The translations under genes and the position numbers were made by a program. From NCBI RefSeq assembly GCF_000189635.1, contig NW_002476365.1, positions 682,001 to 746,000 of the forward strand: 64,000 nucleotides of DNA, in the 5' to 3' direction. The stretch is from Tetrahymena thermophila SB210. Its lineage: Eukaryota > Ciliophora > Oligohymenophorea > Hymenostomatida > Tetrahymenidae. Shown in pieces: positions 1 through 12,735 of this stretch. Under the pieces are notes generated by a model, which did no database searches, was not told the origin of the DNA, and saw nothing but the letters and a program-made list of their open reading frames with translations. Each line of letters opens with the position of its first letter. Position 1 is the stretch's first letter.

Positions 1-3000
1 GAATTTTTAAAAAAAGAATTAGAGCAAATTAATTTGCAAAGGTCCATTTAAAATGTTTATATCAGAGATTTGAAAAAAATGCAAGAGTAGTAGGATAAAT
101 TAAATGAGCTTTTAGAGCTTAGGAATAATTAAATCACAAAAGCAAAAGCAGAAAATAGGTAATTTAGTCATTTATTCTATTTGTGAAATGGCTTCTAAGT
201 AGATATTTTAATTAAAAGGTATTTGAGTAAGAAATGGAAAAAGACAGAAAAAGCTCTCTAAGTTATTTAAGATGACTTTAATGCCCAAATAAATCTTTAT
301 GATGAAGCACTCAAAGAAATCACATACCTGAAAATGCAGTAAGAAGAATATATTTTGCAAGATTAAATCAGACAAGCAGCTGCGAGTTCAGACGATGATT
401 ATACCTAAGCAACTTCAGCTGGAAATGTAATTAATTTATCAAATTATAATATTCTTCAATAATTATTTCTTATGATTAGGAAATATATTTTTTTCTTAAG
501 ACAGTGAATATTTTTGTATAAAAAAAATAAAAAGTAATAAAAAAAGGATTTTAAAACTAAATTGAAAAAAACATAAAAATTAAAAAATTTTAATCAAAGA
601 TTGAATTTTTTGGTGAAGAAATCAAAGTTTTTTTTTCTAATTTTTAATCTTGAATTAAATATATTTTCATACAAATAAAATGATGATATTTTTATTAAAA
701 GTCAAAATTTATGCTTGAAATTGAGAAAATTAAAATTGAGCTATAAAATCAATATTAATTTCTCTACATGGAAGAAAAAAAGAAACTGGAAGAGGCTTAT
801 ATTATTCACAAGCAGAACTAAGATAAACAGCTGATTCTTGCATAAGAAATAGAACAAGAAGTAAGATTTCCTAATATTTAATTAAACAGTTTAATTTTTT
901 TCATAAAATAAGGAATCAGGGCTTGAAAAAAATTAGCTATAGAGAATTCAAGAATACAATTTCGAAGACGTTTTATTGGCTAATATTGTAATTAATTTAT
1001 TTGATGAATAAATAAGTTATTAATTGAATATTAATTTAATTTTTACTAAAATGCAGGGAGTTGATACATCTGACTTATGTTAAAAATAGTCTTTTGGAAC
1101 TGACACATGTGATTTAGTTGAAAAATAAGATAAATGCATAAATGTAAATATATAAAAGCAAATGAAATATTAGTCAACTCAAACAGTTTGCACTACAGAA
1201 AGTAAAGCACAGCAAGTTAATATAAGGACCATCATAAATGAAAATAAGGTAAATATTATTTTTTTGAACAATAAATTAGAAAATGTCAATGCTTTAATTT
1301 AAATCCATCTAATAATATAATTTGCTAACAATATTTATAATGTTATTCGTTTTGCTTTTTAATATTTGTGAATTGATAATTACAACTAAAAAAATTTAAT
1401 TAAGAACTTTGTTTTTTATAAAAAAACAAGAAAACATTTTTTTAAATTAATTTTTGGATAAATTTAATCATAAAATATAACAAAATAACTTAGGTTCTTA
1501 CGATTGAAGAGCAGCACTATTTTAGCAAAATAGAATAATTACAATTTACTGATTTGATTAAAGAATACAGAGTCTTGAAACTTATAGATACTAACATTTT
1601 AGAGAGAGATGACTATGGAAAGTTAATGGTGGAATAAGAATTTAAAAGAGTAAAAAAAGAAATAAAAAATATGATTAATCTGACTTTCCTGAAAGAAGAT
1701 ATGACTTAAAAAGACTACAACATACTTTCAGAATTTATCTGCAAAATTTTTAGCTCTTCTGAAAATTTTTTGGCTAGCTTAATTAAGAACATACAAAACT
1801 TGTTTGATATCAAAAATACTATTAAAATTGATTTAATTGATGCATAAATAGATAAGTTTGATTCTCTTATTCTATTAAATGAAAAAACATAATAATGTAA
1901 TTCCCTTCAAAATCAATACAACAATAAGCTAGAATAAGTAAAAAAAATTTAATCCGTCAACAATAACTAAGTTCAGCAATAAAAATAAATAAGTAACTAA
2001 GTTGCATTAATTAGCTTAAAGAATTAAATTTTACTTACAAATTTTAAATTAAATAGATGTTGCTTCACCTATGGCTCCAATTGATAGCATGAAATTAAAG
2101 AAAAAGAGTGTATCCAAACGTTTAGAAGATAACTCATTTGGTAACTCCCAAAACAGGCAAAATAAATAATATGTAAAAATAAATAAAATGTTTTCTAAAA
2201 CAAAATAAATTCATTTTATTTTAATTTTTAGTCTAAAGAAAATTAAGAGAAGGATAAAGGATTACCAAAATCTGTCAAAAAGAAGCAATCTATTTTTGAT
2301 AAAACAAATAAATTTAATGTAGATATTTATTTTATAAAGTTAATAGAGATATTTTTAATTATTTATTAATCATAAATAAGCTCAAAGAATAAAGAAAATC
2401 TGATGGAAGCGAGGAAAATATCATTTCTTAAATTTAAAAACAAAGATCATTTAATTTAACTTTAGAAAAAAAATCTACCTTTGAAAATGCAAAAGAAGAT
2501 GAGTTGATCTAATTGTCTCATTCATCATCTAAAAATTCGAACGATTCTATAAAGAATTTAATCCAACAATAATCATAAAACACTGAAAACTCAGGTAAAG
2601 ACTAAGCTGAACAAGAAAATTAAGTGTTAAGCGATACTCTAAACACAAGAAGATTACAAGAATTAGCACAAAAATAAGAGATACCTGAAAAAATAAATGA
2701 AGAAGATGGTATGGAATCTAACAAATCAATTGGGAATAATGAAATGAAGACCTCAATCACCAAAGATCCTAAAATTAGTTTCAGACTTTTAGATTCTGAA
2801 AATGATCCTTTCTATAAGCGGACTGATACTTATGAGCGCATGAATAGCATGAAAAAAATACTAAATTAACAACAAGAAAGTTAACTTTAAAATATTTAAT
2901 AAGAGTCACTATTCAAATAAATAAATACTGATGAGTAATAACAAGAAGAAGAAGAAGAAGAAGAAGAAGAACGAGATTTTTTCAGTAATATAAAATCTAG

Positions 3001-5285
3001 TAAAAATCATGCCAGAAACTCTTGTGTTGTAGTTAAAAATAATTTTAGTATCAAAAGTGATGACCCGTTCAATCAAGACTCAATAAAACTAACTTCAAAG
3101 TCAGACACAAATATTTAGTTAAATGAAGAATAAGATAAATCGATAGAAACTCCAAAAAGTAACAACAAAACTAGTATCAATTAAATAATATCTGATGATG
3201 ATCAATAACAACAAATCAACATCACTGAAGACTATTCTTTGGATGATAGTATTGATAATAAATTAAACAATAGTCTATTTATGTAGGATGACGATACTAA
3301 TAAATAGAATTCTATTGAGAAAAAATCACCTTAAAGTATATTTAGCAAATTTAGCTTTACTAAGTAGAAATTCGTTCCCAAATTATAAACTCAGTAAATA
3401 ACAGAGATACTAAACACTTCTGATTCAGATTCTAACAGAGAAGAACTAGATATTCAAGATTAGTTCTTTAAATACAGAGAAGAATTCACTTTTGAGGATT
3501 AAAAAATCTTTAAACCTATAAATTCACTAATCACAAAGTAAGCTTATAAATTTATTTTAATTAAATTTTTATTTATTAATTTATTAATATAAAGACTCAG
3601 ATTGTATATAAGTGATTCTAAAAATGCTTAAATTGCAACAGAATTGCTTGAAAAATAGCAAAAGGACATTTAAAAAATAAAAAAAGCAAAGGACATTATG
3701 CAATTAAATCTTATACTAAAACTTACTTCTCAATCATTAGTAGAGCTATTTAAATCCTACTAAAATCTCAGCTAAAATTAGAAAAATATAAACCCTTTCC
3801 ATATTTTTTTATACGATTCACTAGTTAACACTTTCGGTAATTCTTAAATTTTATAAATTTTATAAAATTAACATTGTCATTTATTCAATTACAGGTCAAA
3901 ACTCAATGACTATAAGCAAGTACAGTAAATACATTAAAAGTTGCTTCTATTACTAAGATCAAAATTCCAGAATTAAACTCATTACTAAATTTTTAACTGC
4001 AGAATATGATAGGATGAGTTACTAATTTTTCATAGACACAGTCTCACAACTAGATGAAACTGGATAAAACGGGCTTGGTATCGTGTCAAGTGTAGAAGAC
4101 TAAAACTGGATAAGTATACAAAGATTATAATTTTAAACTCATATTTTAATTGCAAATCCTATTACGATAATAGTTTTATTTCATTTGAGGATGTAGGAGT
4201 AATTCCATACTTGATAGAAAAATCATCAAATTTCATTCATAATATCATTAATTATTTGATCTTTAAAACAAATTAAAATTGCTTATTTTTTACAAACCTA
4301 AAAAATTAATTTTTTAAAAACTTTATTTTGTTTATTTCCAAAATGAAATTTATTTAATATTTAAAAAAAGGTCCTAAAATTATTTAAGATTATGTAGAGT
4401 AAGTTTTTGGGAAAATATTATAAAGAGATAAGCTTAACAAGGCTCAAAAGTATTTATTTTCTCAAAGAGAAAAAGTTAACATAAATAACTAGTCCAAGAT
4501 CTTGCTGAATTTCGATTAATGCATAATTTATATAATAGATCTATATGAAGAAATAAAACTAGGGCTAACAAAAAGATATTATGATTTATTTAATAGTCTA
4601 GATATTCAAAATAATGGTTTGCTAGACTATGATCAATTCATTTTAATATTTAAAAATGTTGAAAACGAAATACATTTAATGGATAACTTGGCTGGTTTAG
4701 AGCTATTTTAAAGGGAGAGCGACTATATTTCATATATAAGAAATAAAAAATATATTTCTCTGCTAAGGTTTACTTAAATGGCTATAGATCATAATTTGTT
4801 TTCCAATGAAACTTAAAATAGATTTTTAGATTGCAACGTAGATGAAGAAGTCGAAAAAATAAGTAATTAAGCAAATGAATATTTTTTGATTACTTAACAA
4901 ATTTAACTAAATTTTTTAAATTTTAATAAAAATATTTATTTTAATTTTAAAAGAGAGTGTTTGGCCTCAAAAAAGAAAAGAAATTAAAATGAGACTTATT
5001 AAAAGTGGTTTTTATGGTTCTCTTTACAAATCTATAATTGATAAAATAGATGAACATTTTTCAAAATAAAAAACTAATCAGAAATACAACAATTAGATAA
5101 TTTTCTCAATTCGGATATTAGAAAACGAAAGCAGGGATGCTATGGTGAAATACTAGATGAATGATCTTTTAAGTTAAGAATTTAATGATATTCAAAGTAG
5201 CTATATTTCCCTTAAAACTAAAAAAATAATGAACAGAGTTCATAGGATTTACTTTGAAAAAATAGAAAAAAAGAAAGAAAATTGA
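1..5285 (+). CDS. Coiled-coil protein with EF-hand-like C-terminus (5' partial)
   Basis: The gene is open at the left edge and ends at TGA 5283-5285 when TAA/TAG are read as Gln. The N-terminal exons (1-158, about 219-428, 703-861 and onward) encode charged K/E/Q-rich helix typical of coiled coil. The middle (about 2050-3540) is a low-complexity, Ser/Asn/Asp/Gln-rich linker with a (GAA)n-encoded poly-Glu run near 2945-2970. The C-terminal part (about 3600-5285) is globular. It contains one degenerate EF-hand-type loop near 4600-4640 (DIQNNGLLDYDQF), where position 12 is Gln rather than Glu, so calcium binding is doubtful. At least ten short GT..AG introns are needed; those around 860-1060 and 4110-4380 are least certain. 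A cytoskeletal or basal-body scaffold role would fit, but that is inference. I do not recognise the family. Confidence 0.7.
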
Positions 5286-5914
5286 AGAGAAAAATTAACC
5301 ATTTTAATATGAGTTCAGCAATATTATTAAAATCATTAAATAATTAATTTATATTTTTATATTAAATCTATTTATTGTTTTCATCACTCATTATTATTAA
5401 ATTTACTTTTTATAGTTATTTTACCAACTTTAAAGTTTTTACATCAAAACGAGTTATTTCATGTTCATTTTTTTATGAAGATTTTTAGATAGAATTTTTT
5501 TAATTTCATTTTTCTTAAGAAACTTTAAGAGTTAAATAAAAGTTGTTAAAAGAATAAATAGACTGTCTTCATTTTATTTGTTAATTATTAAGTGATGATA
5601 TGAAATTTTTTTCAAGCTTTTAAGAAGAATAAAATGATACATATGAAATTTATTAGTCGTTAGATTTTCAAAGAAAAGCTTTTAATTAATAGGTTGATTT
5701 TTTAATTTTTTTAAATTTCCTCTGTATTGCAAATTAAAGAGAAAATTGCGGATTTAGATAGATAGATACATAGACAGTATAGATACTAAACAAATCAAAT
5801 CAAATTAAAATAAAAAAATATTACAGATAAATAAAAGCTCAGCGCACAACACAAATATAAAATAGTAAAGAATATACAAAATTTGTATTAAACTTTGTAT
5901 TGAACTGCTAAAAG
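5286..5914. other. Intergenic spacer with GATA microsatellite
   Basis: This AT-rich spacer lies between two same-strand genes. A short imperfect (GATA)n stretch sits near 5755-5790. I see no gene or RNA in it. Confidence 0.6.
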
Positions 5915-8662
5915 ATGGAATAGTAGACTGAAGGTAATAATGTAAGATTATTATTTTGGAATGTTTGTTTGAATTCTTTAATTAAGTTCTTTTAAATGTT
6001 TTAAAAAGCTTCATGATGTCGTATTTTAGTAATAAAATATCATAGATGATTTAGAAAAAAGAATACGTTTAATTGAATTGAACAACAAAAAGAGAGTTAT
6101 TGAGGTTTGTATTTTTATTGTAAATCATTTTTATATTGAGATAACTTTATTTTAATTTAGCTGGAAAATGAGCTCAAAAATGAGTAAAGAAGAGCAACAG
6201 AATTAGAAGATGAGTTAAAGAAAAATATTCGTGAACAAAGTGATTATGAACATATTAAATAAATGAATTTCGATCTACAAAATAAACTTACTGAACATGA
6301 AAATTTAATTGTAGAACAAAGATAAAAAGAACATCAGCTAAATAAATAAATTAGATAGCTTAAAGATTAAGTAAGTAATAGTAAGGCTTTTGGATCTCCT
6401 TATGGCAGACATGAACGTAATTAAAACAGTTCATCTCTTAAAAAATATATTTCTCCTAATTAACATGACAACTGCAGAAACGTCTAATGCTTTGATGAAA
6501 GCAACTAGGTAGTTTAAAATGGAGACAATGAAGGATAGTGCGAGTTTGACAATGTAAAAAACATTTTAATTTAGTTAAAATTTATTATTTGAAAGAAGGT
6601 TTTGATTTATTCGTTCAGTTTAATACATTTATATTTATTTAACTTTAATTTGGAAAGATTTATTTTAAATTTGAATGATTTTAATTTTGTCGTGTTTTTT
6701 CTATTTATTAACGGATAACAATTTAATCTCAATATGGAATGTTTTTTATAATTATTTTAACTAAAAATAAAGAAAGATTTGATCAGAGCTATTTTAGACC
6801 TTAAGCAGGAAAAAGAGGATTTAATTTAACACATCGAAAAAATCAAGGAAGCTTCAATTGATGCTATCATGGAAAAAGAAAAAATTATTATGGAGTTAAA
6901 GGAATAAATATTTTATAAAGATGACATTGATGGAGTTTCATTGAAATTAGATTAAATGATTCAAGAAAAAGAAGAATGGTAAAGAATGCATGAATCATCT
7001 ATTGAAAATTATGAAAGAACTATTCAGGAATTACAACATAAAATTGAATTCGAATAGAGATTATTTGAAGAGCGCATTCTCAATATTGAAACTGAGATCA
7101 ATGAGAGAGTAATTTAACGCTTCTAATAAAATTTAGATTCTGCTAAAGACGTTGAAAATAATTTAATTCAATAAATTAAAATCACTGAAGAGCGTCTCAA
7201 GATGTGCGATAAAACTATTTCTGATTAATAGAAGGTAATTTCTAATAATAAAGAGTAATTAAGCTAATACGTAGAAGAAATAAATAGTCTCAAGTCTTCT
7301 CTGGCTCAATCTAAAACATTTAAAGAAAAAATATCACAACTTGAGAAGGAATTGTCAACATTAGAAAAAAATTCTCGTAAAGAAATAGAGTAAAAGCAAG
7401 AACAAATTGAGAAACTCTCACGTAGAAACAATGAACTTCTCAAGAATTTCATAAATTTTGAAACAGAAAACAAAAGATTAAATGAATAAATAGAAAATCT
7501 AAATGATAACTTGTAGAAAATGTAGACAGATTATGAAAGTCTATAGATTAAATATGAAGAAGCAACAGTGAATTACGAAAGAGATTTGTCTATCTAGCAA
7601 TAGCACTTCAATGAAGAAAAAAAGAATTTACTTTAGGAATTGAATGATTAAAAGGCAGGTTATAAAAACCGCTAATCATGTCTTAAGAGCGATATTGGTT
7701 ATGATGAGTTCAGCTCATGTTTCGACTCTCCTCAAATAAGCAGTAAAAAAAGATCTTCCTAAAAACAATAACCTACTTATATCGCTTTCCGTAAAAACTC
7801 TGAAGATAGCAATTAAGCTGAGAATAATTCTTCTTAAGAAAATTTAGATTCAGATGAAGAAAATGATTTCCTCCAACAATTAGATAATTAGACTTAAGAG
7901 AGTAGATCAAATCAAAGAAGAAAATCAAGCGACTACATGAAAACACCTGAGTGTGATTTTTCTTTGAGATAGGAATAACCTTTGCTAAGAGATATAACTA
8001 CTAGTGTCAATAATAATAAATTTGTTAATTTCCATGCCTTAAATCAATCTCTCCCTCAAAAGCCCTCTCAAAAGAATTGTATCAAGCTTTAGCCTTTAGC
8101 TCAATAGACCCATTAAGCAAATTCTAACATCTAAGATAAAGAAAATAACATATAACTAATTGCTCCCCTCAAACAAGAAATCGATCACCTTAAAAATGTT
8201 AATGAAAAGTTGTAAGCAGCCTCAGAAAGTTATGAAAATGAAATTATGAAATTATAAAACGAGTTAAAAACTGCTTACAAGTAAATGCAAGAATGCAGAA
8301 AATCCTTGGCTGATAATATCAATGTAAACAAGGAAAAAGAATCTTCCCTCAAATGTGAAATAGAAAGTTTAAAAACTCACATTTACAAAATAGAAACTCA
8401 CATGGTAACTTATAAGCTTCAATACGAAGAAGACAGCAGTTACTTAAAAGAAGAGTTGAAAATAGCTGAAAAGATAGCAGCCGAATCAAAAGTAAAATTG
8501 GCTCAAATCATGCAAGACAAAGACTACTTCTAATAGTAATATAAAGTAATACTTGCAAAATACAAGTAAAAAAAGAATTAAGAGTCTTAAAGTCATTCAT
8601 TCCTCAGGTAAAATGACTATTATTCAACTAGTGATACATAGAACAATTTCATAGTTTTTTGA
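5915..8662 (+). CDS. Long coiled-coil protein, unrecognised
   Basis: There are four exons (5915-5941, 6030-6104, 6161-6553, 6773-8662), every junction is phase 0, and the sum is 795 codons ending in TGA. The 794-residue product starts MEQQTEGNN. It is dominated by heptad-like E/K/Q/L-rich coiled coil in two blocks (roughly residues 10-120 and 165-450). A Ser/Asn-rich linker (about 470-620) follows, then a last coiled-coil block (about 620-770). No catalytic motif, membrane segment or dynein-adaptor CC1 box is visible. The last exon contains many in-frame TAA/TAG, so a standard-code reader sees only an 82-codon fragment at 8285-8533. A structural cytoskeletal protein is the most likely role. 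Same-strand spacing from the previous coiled-coil gene is 629 bp; nothing shows the two work together. Confidence 0.8.
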
Positions 8663-9180
8663 TTGCAGAGTTTTAAATTTTAATTATCTCCCTTCTCATG
8701 TCTTATAAATATTTAATTAATTAATTAATAATGCAATCAATCAATCAATTAATCAATCAACAATTTCAGCATAATTTAAAAATTAAAATTTTGATAGTAA
8801 ACCAAAATAATAAAATAATACTTACTCATTATTATTTAGATGATTTGTGACACAAAAATCGGCAGTTTAATTTAATCAGATTAATAATCCAGTTTCAAAA
8901 AGAGGTTTAACTAATTATGAAATACTTTTATGTTAATTAATTTTAACATAGAATTAATAATCAGAAAATAACTTGCTACAACTGAAACAACCAAAACTAT
9001 TTAAGAGTAAATTTCAAGAACTAAATAATTTCAATTAGAAAAAATGGTGTTTAGGAATAAAAAATACCAACCTATTTATAATGCTTGCGAAGAGAAGATA
9101 TAAAAATTAAAATTTTGCGTCAATAAAAGAAAAAATTATGTGTAAATTTTCTAAGATTTTGATTAGTAATTAAATAAAAT
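8663..9180. other. Spacer with AATT/AATC microsatellite
   Basis: The spacer is AT-rich. A simple-sequence run of AATT and AATC units lies at about 8713-8762. No coding or RNA signal was seen. Confidence 0.6.
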
Positions 9181-10225
9181 ATATATAGCTTTAATATTAC
9201 ATTTTAAATTTTGTGTTTTTGCATATTTTACTTAGATCATTACATATAATTTTTTTTTTCTATGAACTTGCAGAATTTATTCACATTTAATTTCTTTCTT
9301 TCTTCCTTCTTTTACCTGAATCATTACTGAATTATTGTTGTACATAATTAATTACTAAAAAACTAAATTATTTTTTAAATTAATTGGCTTATTTTTCTAA
9401 AAATTTACATAACTAATTGAAATTTATCAATAAATAACTAAATAAACATCTTTAAATTTATTTGTTAATTTTTAAAATCTAAGAATAAACCAAAATGAGG
9501 CTATTGTTAAACTTGTTGATATACTTAATTAATTTTTTCAAATTAATTTATTTTTTGTAAAATTAATTTTACTATTATCATTTCAAATGCATTAATATTA
9601 AATTTTTAATTGTATGCTTACTTACTAAATCATTACATATAATTTTTTTTGTTATTAACTTTTTTTAATTTGATTTTTTTCTTTCTTTTAACATGTTTCG
9701 TTACCAAATTATTTTTGTATTTCTTAAAACTTTAAAAACTTAATATAGCTTTATTAAATTAAAATAATTTTTTACTTTCATCCATTTATATTTCTAAAAA
9801 TTTACAGAATAAATTGAAATTTAACACTAAATAAATATATTTCTTTAAATTAATTTATTAGTTAAAATAAATTATATGTAATCTATGAATAACTAAAATA
9901 ACTAGCTGTTTAGTTGATTGTTTGGTTTCTATATTAATTCCTTTTTTTTACTATCATCAATTTAAAAAGCTTTAATTGAAATATTAAAACAACTTTTTAA
10001 AATTAAAATAATTTTTTATTTATTTATTTCAATAATATATTTTTCTAAATATTTACTGGATTAATTGAAATGTATAAATAAATAACCTCTTTAAATTAAT
10101 TTTTTAGATAAAATACACTATATACAATCTATCTATGAATAAACTAAAAAACTTAAATTTGAGTTGATTTGCTTAGCTCTTTCATATTAATTTCTTTTTT
10201 TGTAAAATTTTACCATCATCACTTT
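9181..10225. repeat. Degenerate tandem repeat, unit about 395 bp, about 2.6 copies
   Basis: CATTACATATAATTTTTTTT occurs at 9238 and 9631 (offset 393). ATTTTTCTAAAAATTTACA-like sequence recurs at about 9391, 9789 and 10038, each time followed by AATTGAAAT and by runs of AAATAA. A TTTTAC(T/C)AT(T/C)ATCA motif recurs at about 9568, 9949 and 10208. The 10208 copy lies inside the 3' coding end of the COA1-like gene, so the array seems to have grown by duplication of that gene's 3' end and downstream flank. Copies are well diverged, and the third is shortened by about 150 bp. Confidence 0.6.
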
Positions 10226-11469
10226 TCTATTCAACTACAATTTCATTTATATTCCATGTACCATTGTCATTCTAAGTTCCCTTTATTTTAGCAATACCAT
10301 TAAACTTATCACCAATAATATCCATATCAAATTCAGCATCTTTATCTATCTGAGCACCTCTGACACTGCTTGTAAACCTTAAAATTAAAAAATAATATTT
10401 AATTAAATTCCATTAAAATTAATTTATTTTTTATTAATATTAATTTAAATTTTAAAATATTCATCTCCATTTATTATTTATTTTAAAGTTTTAATAAAAT
10501 CAAATCTTTTTTTTCTTGTTAAATTTGTGGAATTAATTACTTGATTGTAGCTCCAAAAAGATTTTTAGCTATCGAAGACTTCTTAATTAAATTCATTGAT
10601 TATTAATGAATTTAGCTGTTCAAAATTGATTTACGCTTATTCTTCATGAGATAAATATATGTTCCCATACCACCAAATATAAGTATACCAAACATCCAAA
10701 TACGGATATAGCCTATCTTTTAGTACAACTGGTTCAAACGGAATCTTCTTCTCTCTTCTTATTCGGTTTCTGATAAAGTGCTTGAGTCAATATTTTCTTT
10801 AAAGTTTCTATATTTGTGCTCAGCCCATAAATCTTAATAGGTGCTTCTAGGAGTGATTACATTTTGAACAAACTAATTTTGGTTATTCTTTTGAAGAGTA
10901 TCCTTGCCAAAGCTAGATTAATTTTTTTCTCTTAATATTTTTTCTTCTTCATTTTATTAGATTGCTATACGGTACTATCCTGCTAAATCGGCAAATACTG
11001 ATTCTAACTTCCAGAATTTATCATCATCATTAACTTTAATTTCTTTCAATTTTTCTTCGTTCCCTTTTAATTCTTTTAGCTTTTCATATACTTCCTTATC
11101 TGGTAGATAGAATTTCTTCTTCTCATCTTCCTTTTCCTTAATTTCTTTAAGAGATTTGCTTGAAGCTTAAGCATCAACCAAAAGAGTACCCTTAGGTCCC
11201 ATTACAACAAAATATAAATTTGTAATATCATTTTAGATATCAAAAACACTACGTAAACCTATTTTAGTATCCAAAGGATAACCTATTAATTCTACAACTT
11301 GTTGATTTCTTTCCATTAAACGGATGATTTCTTTCACTACTGGGTGATCAAATTTTTAATCCTGCTTGTATCTTAATACTAAATAACCAGTGGATCCCAA
11401 GGCCAAAGTGCCTAGCATAATATTGGTTCTTTTTCTATAGAACCAGCTACTTTTAATTAAATTGTTCAT
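10182..11469 (-). CDS. COA1-like mitochondrial inner-membrane protein with two TM/domain halves
   Basis: There are two exons (11469-10541 and 10377-10182), 375 codons, with start ATG at 11469 and stop TGA at 10184-10182. The N-terminus is basic (MNNLIKSSWFYRKRTN) and runs into a TM helix at about residues 17-33, as in mitochondrial COA1/TIM21-type proteins. A COA1-like segment follows: a helix (KEIIRLMERNQQVVELIGYPL), then a strand pair with VVMGPKGTLLVDAQA, equivalent to the family's GxxG..V..A end. A charged helical insert of about 150 residues comes next, then a second TM (IRIWMFGILIFGGMGTYIYL). The second globular half has the same pattern (FNGIAKIKG...GTWNINEIVVE). COA1 acts in cytochrome oxidase assembly and early import steps, so that role is expected here. 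At 374 residues it is about twice the usual length. Family assignment is by pattern, not search. Confidence 0.65.
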
Positions 11470-12239
11470 TTTTTTTGGTTTTATTAGATAAATCAATCAA
11501 TTTGGATTTTTGATACTAAATTTGATTATATGTTAAATATTAAATTAAATATTCTCTGTGCTAAAAAAAGATTTTTATATCAATTTTGAATTAAAAGAAA
11601 TTTCTATCTTGCTTCTTGATTTACACGATTAACATTTTATTTATATTTTGACTAAATTAAAATAAATTACTGACATACAGTAAATAAATCATTCATTCAA
11701 CTTTTTTATTTAATTTTTAAAAAAAATTTTTTATAAATTTTAACTTTTATTAAATTATATTTAGTTAAAATTAACATGAAAATTATCAAATTTTATTTAT
11801 TTAAATGATTAAAAATAAAAAATACAAACTGATTATTTATTTTTTCACAAAATTTAAAAAATTTATCCAAAAAAATATAAAATTTCCTTTCTTATTAAAT
11901 TAAAATAATTGATGAAAAAATTTGGACTTTGCAGGATGTTATTTAGATTTATTTATTTTTATTAGCTTTTGTTGTATTTTATTTTTATGTTTTGCTTTGT
12001 TAGGTTATGTGTATTATGTTTTATTTTTATTCATTTAGTTTTTTTTATTTTATTTTTATTTATCTAATTATTTTTATTTATTTGTTAAGTTTTATTTATT
12101 TTATTTTTATTTTTTATTTAAATATTTGTTTATTTGTTTTTTTATATTTGTTTATTTGTTTTTTTAAAATTTAATCTTCATGGCATTGGCAATTTGGCAT
12201 TTTTCCTATATTTTTAAAACAATACTAATTATATATGGC
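11470..12239. other. Spacer with strand-asymmetric T-rich tract
   Basis: The spacer has no gene. From about 11935 to 12175 the plus strand is almost devoid of C and is built of TTTATTTTTATT-like units, ending in two direct copies of TATTTGTTTATTTGTTTTTTT at about 12122-12165. The tract lies just upstream of the GC-rich island at 12240-12735. Confidence 0.5.
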
Positions 12240-12735
12240 AATTGGCCTTTTGGCAAGAGGCTTATCTTTTTTATTTAAAATTTTGATAATATATTTAAAT
12301 AGGAAAACTATCCTTTTTAATCTTTAAGGGTCTTTCGGAGGACTAGATAGTATTTAAGAGAGCCTAGAATCTCGCTTTTTATTGAAGGGTTTTTGTTTGT
12401 TTATCTTTTTATCGGATTTTAAAAAACTTAGCCTTATAAAAACTTGAATTTGTTTCGATTCGCCGGGAAGTGCTTGCGTCGAAGGTACTATTTTGTTGTT
12501 GTTGTTGTTATTGATTTTTTGGTCCGCCATCGGGTTAAAAAACTAGATAAACATTATACAATCCCCCTCACTTTATGTTCAGCTTATTCTAGACGAGCAT
12601 CGTTAGTTATATCGATTCTTATTTATAGTCCTGATGATGCCTTATCTCTTAAATACTTCTGCGGCTATTATGCTTTCGCAGTAATAGCCTTTTACTTAAT
12701 TAATTTTCCTTAGAGGAAAATTGCCCTTTTTTAAC
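12240..12735 (+). ncRNA. Candidate structured non-coding RNA (boundaries uncertain)
   Basis: This island is clearly more GC-rich than its surroundings and is full of local stems. GTCTTTCGGAGGAC lies at 12330-12343. A TTCGA..TCGAA stem with an inner CGC/GCG lies at 12454-12483. ACGA-GCA-TCGT lies at 12593-12603. A hairpin with an 8-bp outer and 3-bp inner stem (GGCTATTA..TAATAGCC, loop TTTC) is at 12663-12689, and an 8-bp hairpin AATTTTCC-TTAGA-GGAAAATT is at 12702-12722. The last is followed by GCCC and a T6 run at 12727-12732, which suggests a plus-strand Pol III transcript ending there. GTTTCGATTC at 12452-12461 is one base from a B box, and a loose A-box-like TGGCAAGAGG is near 12252. I could not match it to SRP, RNase P/MRP, telomerase, U3 or snRNAs. 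Both strands also carry open frames of about 90-120 codons, but these use codons (ACG, CCG, GCG) that are rare in neighbouring genes. Confidence 0.4.
12727..12732 (+). terminator. T6 run after hairpin, possible Pol III terminator
   Basis: TTTTTT follows the 8-bp AATTTTCC/GGAAAATT hairpin and GCCC. It fits the 3' end of the candidate RNA at 12240-12735. Confidence 0.35.

Noticed and set aside
12180-12570. Minus-strand ciliate-code frame (starts MADQKINNNN) over the same island
   Set aside because: About 117 codons without TGA is not rare in AT-rich DNA under this code, and codons such as GCG, ACG and CCG are unlike local genes. Kept only as an alternative to the ncRNA call.
12682-12697. GCCTTTTACT resembling U5 snRNA loop 1
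   Set aside because: The flanking sequences do not form the U5 stem, and no Sm site or 3' stem follows; chance match.
12444-12713. 89-codon plus-strand frame over the GC-rich island
   Set aside because: It begins with TTG, ends at TAG (which is Gln here), includes a poly-Val from a GTT run, and crosses the strong hairpins; it looks like a structured RNA locus rather than a protein.
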